Position numbers and translations under genes: made by a program. Positions 59,101 through 64,000 of a DNA stretch of 64,000 nt are shown here, one piece after another (the first letter of the stretch is position 1; every line of letters starts with the position of its first letter). Under the pieces are notes generated by a model. That model was not told the DNA's origin. It ran no database searches and saw only the letters and a program-made list of their open reading frames with translations. This DNA is from Diploscapter coronatus. Its lineage: Eukaryota; Nematoda; Chromadorea; Rhabditida; Rhabditidae. Where the stretch lies: contig OZ038423.1 of the NCBI GenBank assembly GCA_964036155.1, positions 64,681,249-64,745,248 on the forward strand. Reading direction: 5' to 3'.

Positions 59101-60434
59101 ATTAACACGTATCAGGCTAAAGTCGATAAAATTCGATTTTGTATCATTTCTATGCAGTGAAAAGTTAATTCACGTACTGCATTGCTAACATTCCTCTTGA
59201 AGATATAATTATTTCGTGTACTCACCACAGGTGTCATTGCAAGCGCCTGTAGGATCGACTATCCATTCTGACCATTCCCCTGTGCATGATGGAGACTAAA
59301 TTTCAATATATTCATTTGATAATAAATGTCGTTTTTAGTTGTTATGGTCTCTCAGACAAATTCGGCATCACACGCGTACACGAAGTTCTCTGTTAAATTG
59401 TGTTAACTTGATCCGATTTTATCGAATCATAAATCATGAATAAGAAAACGCCCTTAGCGATTATAGAAAAATTAGCGCATGTAATTCGCTTCGAAAAAAT
59501 AGTCCATGCTATCACAAATCTCTCCTTTGAAAATGCTAATTTTATTTCTAGATAATAGGATCTATTTGTATTTGCTTTTCATAAAATAAGTTTTAACGGT
59601 CTTAAACTTATGAGTTATACTTGAGTGCAATAATAGCTTCTTGCAACTCTGTTGAGTGCTTTTGCGAATCCATTGCAACAAGATGGTCGTGGATAGGCAC
59701 AAACGACATTATTGCATCCTTGAACTTCGGTATCGCTGCCCCTGAAATCCGATTTATACTCCAATGCTTCATAAGCTCTCGAATTATATCAATTCTATCG
59801 ATTCATGCACATTTTTCTTTTAGAAATTAACTCTAAATAAAAACACATGTGCGCACTTACGTGCAGGTGCACCCCGCCGGTTCACAAACTCGGGTCGTTC
59901 GTATTCTGCCACACGCTCCTTAAATTAACTCGTTTATATGATTTTTAATTTCATAGACGATAAAGAATAAATTAAAAGGGGAAAAAAACTAATTAAGATT
60001 GTAAAAATATTGTCTGAGTTTTGAATTTTAAATCGGGTTATCAATTTACTATTTAAGCGTGCATTAATTATGGAAATACGTAAATTCGTATCAGCAATGT
60101 TTAGAATTTTTTTCTAATTTGAAACTACACACTCTTGATTCGTGTACTCACCACAGGTATCGTTACAAGTGGCGGAAGCATCAATTTTCCAATTTGACCA
60201 AGTTCCAGTGCATGGTTGAGACTAAACTTTGCTAGGTCCATTTTATAAAATACTATTATTATTCAATTTTATTATTTTTAAGAGGAAAATTCTTGGCAAA
60301 GGGCACTAACGATATCAAGCTTGTGATGCCAATTTTATATGGCAATATATTATACGAACCTCAGCCAAGTTTGTGCATGAGATTAGGAATAAGAATAACA
60401 AAATTCTCGATTTCATATCATGCAACGCAGACAT
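56101..60434 (-). CDS. secreted protein with duplicated TSP1-like modules, Thr/Ser stalk and Cys-rich C-terminal domain
   Basis: Exons: 60360-60434, 60152-60221, 59861-59918, 59621-59741, 59226-59295, 58799-58856, 58593-58713, 58290-58422, 56919-57056, 56827-56843, 56669-56743, 56522-56622 and 56101-56185. They sum to 1122 nt (373 aa). MKSRILLFLFLISC is a signal peptide. Each module reads C-TG-WS-W, then CNDTCG (thrombospondin type 1-like WxxW and CxxTCG), then a basic CR..C-GCTC, then GSDTE and PRxSCC-GFAK-LNR. A 44-residue exon of ESTTTSMTTTPTTTT type follows, a mucin-like stalk. The C-terminal domain starts CPGTC, carries FGGCCFRYDM and CQQHFTCDAKYTHV, and ends CLTVPAG. It recalls the nematode C6/DUF281-type extracellular proteins that follow Thr-rich stalks. 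The ATG at 60434 is 3 bases past a tttcag acceptor. The 17-nt exon 56827-56843 is uncertain. Confidence 0.85.
58290..58422 (-). repeat. coding triplet repeat: Thr/Ser-rich stalk
   Basis: Within the exon, the 18-base unit acatctacgaccacaaca-like repeats about six times with small changes, encoding STTTT runs. It is a likely O-glycosylated spacer and prone to length variation. Confidence 0.8.
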
Positions 60435-61753
60435 TACCTGAAACATGAATAATTGCAAGAATATGTTATGTGCAAAAAATTACTAAAATCGATATTCATG
60501 CAGCAATTAGAAATCGAATTTGGAGCGAAATAGTGAGTCGCATACAAAAGAAATGAGACGAATAGCGAAATTTTGGATATCGATGTTCTCTCCCGCTCAA
60601 TAATACTCGAACTGAGTTATTCCGTAAAAATGGACTAGATTTGTGAGTAACACACTGGTAGTTTCTCTTGTTAGGTAATTTTATATTGCAACTTGGAAAC
60701 CTCAAGCCCTCAAACCATGCGTAGAGACAGTAGGACTAGACTAGAAATGAAGATCGACTTATGAAAACTGTTCGAATTCTTTTTATCAAAACGTTCGATG
60801 GAAAAAAAACATAAAGACAATATTTCTAACTAGAATCGCACGTAGTTAGCGATAATCTGAAATGCTGCTGTAAAACTAACCTAAAGATTATCAACAAAAG
60901 CACAGAAAAACTTTACTGGATGAAAATACAAATGCCTTATCTTGAGTCGCTAATAAGAGAATTTGTAAATAAATCTAAATTGTCGCTTGTTTGAATGATT
61001 TTCGATACGTTGTCATTGGGATTGTTTTCTAGCTTCTTCAAAAAGTCCTGGAAAGACAAATGGTTTCATTCTTATCTCGACGATTTATATGGGTTAATTT
61101 TAGAGGAAGAATGCTCCGTATGTCCGGTATTATTCTTTCAGACCAGCTTTTGGTCAGATAATATGCGAAAAAAACTTATAAATTAGAAATTTGACGATAA
61201 CAAATATAATAGGACAAAGTAAATTGAAAGTTTTGTAAAATAGAATTGAGTTCTTGTCTGGAGAATTTAGCGGTATTTACTGAATTAGTCTGTTTAAGTA
61301 CTGCTCTGCAGAGGAAGTTTTAGCTACCTCATGAGGATTTATTTTCGAGTACTAAATAACAGAAAGTCTCTATTTGCCAAGATGAATGGTATTAAAAACT
61401 AGAAGTGAGTTTATTCGAGAGTATCGCTTCACATTACATACTAGACCCATGTGTAGTAAACCTCGCCTACAAAAAATAACAACGTTCATTAAATTTTCGT
61501 TACTAATCCGGTATTCATTAATCTGTGCACTCAACGTAGTGTCAATATGACAAATTCATGCATCATCATTGTTACTTCGAACGGATAAATCTGTGATTTA
61601 CACGAACGAAATTTATTTTGAAAAGGGAATTACATGAATTAATTTTCAATAATCTTCTTTCCTTCTCGATTTGTAAAGCATTTATTTGAAAATAATGAGA
61701 ATCAACTTGAATAATACCTGAAAGGCATTTCTTCCTTTTTCTGTCTGATTATT

Positions 61754-61876
61754 TCACTGAGAGCAACGCGCCCGCGAAGCACCCACGAGGTTGGGCCACC
61801 CGCGAGGCACCTACGAAGCACCCTACAATCTCGGGGGACACTTTGGGGTGCTTCGCGGGTGCGTTGCTCTCAGTGA
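61754..61876. repeat. GC-rich 31 bp near-perfect palindrome with repeat-rich loop
   Basis: tcactgagagcaacgcgccc at the start of 61754-61784 pairs with 61846-61876 over 31 bases with one mismatch. The 61-base loop repeats the arm words (cgaagcaccc, cgcgaggcacc). GC content is far above the flanks. The stem would be very stable as DNA cruciform or RNA. Confidence 0.9.
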
Positions 61877-62360
61877 TATGAACGGGCCCTTAGATTTCAA
61901 AATGCTGAGAAAAAAATGATGGTTTTTACTTGCCGATAAGCTTCTGTGATGTAATCGAGGAATACGATCCACGAACGAATAAATGGCGAGAAGTCGGAAA
62001 AATTAACATAAAATAAAGCTTGATTATAATAATCTCAGATTTCATATAGAAATTTTATTCAATAAAATGTGAAACAATAATTTAATTTCAATGCAAATGA
62101 TACACACAACTCTTGAAGACATTCAAAAGTGATGAGGGATACTTGTAACTGAAAGGAATTTTAGAATTGTCGCAAAAATGATTTGGAAGGGTGCGTTATC
62201 CACTAAAATCTTTGGCGGATAACGCTACTCTTACAAATCATATTATAATGTTTCCAAATGAATTTCACTGTTGAAAATATGTTGCGACCAGGAATGTATG
62301 CGGTCCGTAAAAATTGGAACCCGAACATTAATTAATGTCCGAGTCCATACACCCCTGATC

Positions 62361-62420
62361 ACAATATCATTTTCTTTAACAATGAGAAACAACGCCTTCA
62401 ATTTATGCATCTTCATTGTA
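62361..62420. repeat. dispersed repeat, copy 2 (partner at 11989-12049)
   Basis: Same-orientation partner of 11989-12049, about 58 bases with some seven mismatches. On the minus strand it is inside an ORF of 74 codons (62243-62467) that has a hydrophobic start but no known domain. Confidence 0.5.
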
Positions 62421-62601
62421 GTTTTACCTGCAAGATAAATAAATGCAAAGATGAAAATGTTGAGCATGCATGGTTATAGAACTTTCTTTGATTTTTGAGC
62501 TATTCATTTATTAGCTAAATACATGATTTATTATCGACCCCAAAGATGATTTTAAAAATATTTTGAGATTTTCATAGATAAAATTGTCGTCCGTCGTTCA
62601 G

Positions 62602-63470
62602 TTATCCCTTGCAGGATATCCAGGAAGTACCACGAGGAGGTAGACGAACATCACTTCCCGCCACACAATAACACACACCTGAATGAATGTCTGATCTAGG
62701 CAGTGCATTCGGATCATTTTCGGTCTCGATCTTTGCCCCGGTCGCTTTATGCTTTGCCTCTTCTTCATCTTCGTCGAGTTCGATGGCCGGATCAAGCCAC
62801 CATGCGTGCTTCTTCGTTTTAGACGAAGACGGTATGCTTGGTTTAGACAAGCATTTTTTGTTCTTCGAAGTCTCCTTTTCAGAAACTGAAATTTTCAAAA
62901 ATTAATGTTGAGCAATTCGTCTACGCGAAAAAATGTAATTTTTGCATGTTAAATTTTAGAATTTGCATAACTCTAAATATGCTTGATCAATCTCTATTCG
63001 CATTTTTGATGCAATGTTTTGATTACCTTTGTCGGCTTGAACTGGTGCATGGTTAGTGTTTGCCACATTCTGAATAGTCTGCGATTTAGGCGCAGAATGA
63101 ATGCCTGATTTAGACTGCGCATTCGAATCATCCTCGACCTGAAAATCGGTTTCTCTTTAAGAGCTCACAATTTCGACAGTCCTCGGATCATATGAAAGAA
63201 CTCGGTGAGTAGGTAAATGAGTTTTAATTATTTTAAGTTTGACTTATTGGAAGGTCGAAAATTTCTAACGCATAATTCGAATGCTAATAATCAAAAATTG
63301 AGAATTATTTTCTTCTGATTTTTTCCGAGTCATAAATAGATCTTCGTCTCGTCTCTTATTAGAATCTAATTGATTGTACCGATGCAGCCGATCCATTCGG
63401 CGAACCACGGACAGCTTCGACTTCATTTTCACTGAAGTCTTCTTCTTCCTCGAAACTGCCATCGTCGTCT
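62602..63470 (-). CDS. acidic, Ser/Lys-rich C-terminal region, three exons (continuation of the kinase locus)
   Basis: Exons 63380-63470, 63027-63138 and 62602-62885 are phase-compatible and end with TAA at 62602. The first is acidic (DDDGSFEEEEDFSENE). The next two each contain a related string, DDSNAQSKSGIHS and NDPNALPRSDIHS, so an internal duplication is likely. Between them lies a Lys/Ser-rich stretch (KETSKNKKCLSK, SSSKTKKHAWW) and an acidic run (LDEDEEEAKH). The last 25 residues (GVCYCVAGSDVR) could instead be intron if the gtgtgt after HSG is a donor. No domain is recognised. Splicing to the upstream kinase exon is not phase-consistent in the kinase frame, so the connection is inferred only from order and strand. 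Confidence 0.6.
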
Positions 63471-63535
63471 CTGGTCGAGGTCCAAACGGTAAATTGCATC
63501 ATAATTTGTCGAAAAAAGAAATCAATATTTGATCC

Positions 63536-63959
63536 TCAGCCACACCGGCTCCATGGACGAATGGGTGCTGAGATGCCAGCCGAGGAATTATTCGCTTCGC
63601 TGGATCTTTGGCTAGGAGGCGCTCGAGGAACTCCTTCGCGTGCGAAGAAATGATTGGAGATTCGGCGTGTCGTTAGCGATGGCTTTTCGAATTTCGATGA
63701 TGCTGGTGCCAGTAAATGAGAGAGTTCCTTCGACCATCCTGAAGAGAACCACTCCACAAGATCAAATGTCAGCCTGCAAACTTTGAGTGAGCTTATAAAT
63801 ATCGAATTATCAGAAACTCTGGTCCGTTTAGGATCTGCGAATAATTCATAAAATGACTACTCACCTTCCTACCGTCTGCTTTAGGCATCTTTTTCTTCGA
63901 GGTCAGCAGCTCCGGCGCCTGGTATTCCAAAGATCCACATTCTCCTTCCACCATGTAAT
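63536..63959 (-). pseudogene. protein kinase domain fragment with a TGA at the DxW motif and a frameshift
   Basis: Exon 63865-63959 gives DYMVEGECGSLEYQAPELL, which holds the kinase APE motif (subdomain VIII). It joins in phase 0 to an exon starting at 63773 that reads ADI-stop-SCGVVLFRMVEG: the conserved Trp codon of DxWSxGV is TGA (63762-63764). The frame continues as TGTSIIEIRKAIANDTPN. The C-lobe then resumes in another frame (SSHAKEFLERLLAKDPAKRI and ASQHPFVHGAG, typical of subdomains X-XI). So there is a nonsense change and a frameshift in 240 bases. The similarity is to CAMK/AMPK-like kinases. The upstream catalytic part lies beyond the window. Sequencing errors could mimic both changes. 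Confidence 0.75.
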
Positions 63960-64000
63960 CTGAAATCAGTGAGATGAATATTTAGTTTTCACAATACCAT

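Larger units (their letters stand above)
60435..62601. other. intergenic stretch
   Basis: 2.2 kb, AT-rich, without a supported gene. An ORF at 60995-61186 (+) has no start context, codon bias or domain. It contains the GC-rich palindrome 61754-61876 and the repeat copy at 62361-62420. Confidence 0.6.

Noticed and set aside
60995..61186. 63-codon open frame on plus
   Set aside because: AT-rich context, no start context, no domain and no neighbouring exon.

Overview
The window is nuclear DNA of a nematode, most likely a free-living rhabditid-type species. Genes are split by many 40-60 bp introns with T-rich acceptors. Several first exons start 3-15 bp downstream of an acceptor-like TTTCAG, as expected for spliced-leader trans-splicing. 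The gene content (IFE-3-like eIF4E, an ACL-8/9/10-like acyltransferase pair, a serpentine receptor, lustrin-type and T-rich extracellular proteins) also fits a nematode. Exon models were built by hand from reading frame, GT/AG sites and phase. For every complete model the exon lengths sum to a multiple of three.

Layout. 33-9522 (-): the 3' part of a spectrin-repeat protein in small exons separated by kilobase introns that are pyrimidine-rich in the sense strand. 9.5-15.4 kb: the same skewed sequence, no gene recognised. 15442-19213 (-) and 19609-22963 (-): two paralogous PlsC-type lysophospholipid acyltransferases. 23727-26323 (-): a divergent PP1-like Ser/Thr phosphatase. 27731-30774 (-): a secreted Pro/Gln/Ser-rich protein. 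33216-37948 (-): a large secreted protein with three lustrin-type cysteine modules around a 524-residue Pro/Asn/Gly/Met-rich exon. 39369-41064 (-): cardiolipin synthase, head to head with eIF4E at 41735-43669 (+). 44409-47705 (-): a secreted Tyr/Gly/Ser/Asn-rich protein. 48810-50629 (-): a RING-coiled coil-RRM protein. 52744-54732 (+): a seven-pass receptor. 55593-55919 (+): a small ORF interrupted by TGA. 56101-60434 (-): a secreted protein with two copies of a TSP1-like exon triplet, a Thr/Ser stalk and a cysteine-rich tail. 62602-63959 (-): an acidic C-terminal region joined to a broken protein kinase domain.

The genes do not form one pathway. Two lipid functions sit about 20 kb apart (lysophospholipid acyltransferases and mitochondrial cardiolipin synthase), and in animals LCLAT1/ALCAT1-family acyltransferases are linked to acidic phospholipid and cardiolipin remodelling. 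Four genes encode secreted, low-complexity or cysteine-rich extracellular proteins.

The points most worth a second look are: introns whose conserved reading frame demands a 3' splice site ending in GG rather than AG (one in the phosphatase at an invariant motif, two in the lustrin-type gene); two GC-AG introns; the RING-coiled coil-RRM architecture; an exact exon-triplet duplication; TGA codons inside otherwise good coding sequence in two genes; and several long inverted repeats, including a GC-rich 31 bp palindrome at 61754-61876 and a foldback element of about 390 bp just upstream of the RING gene.
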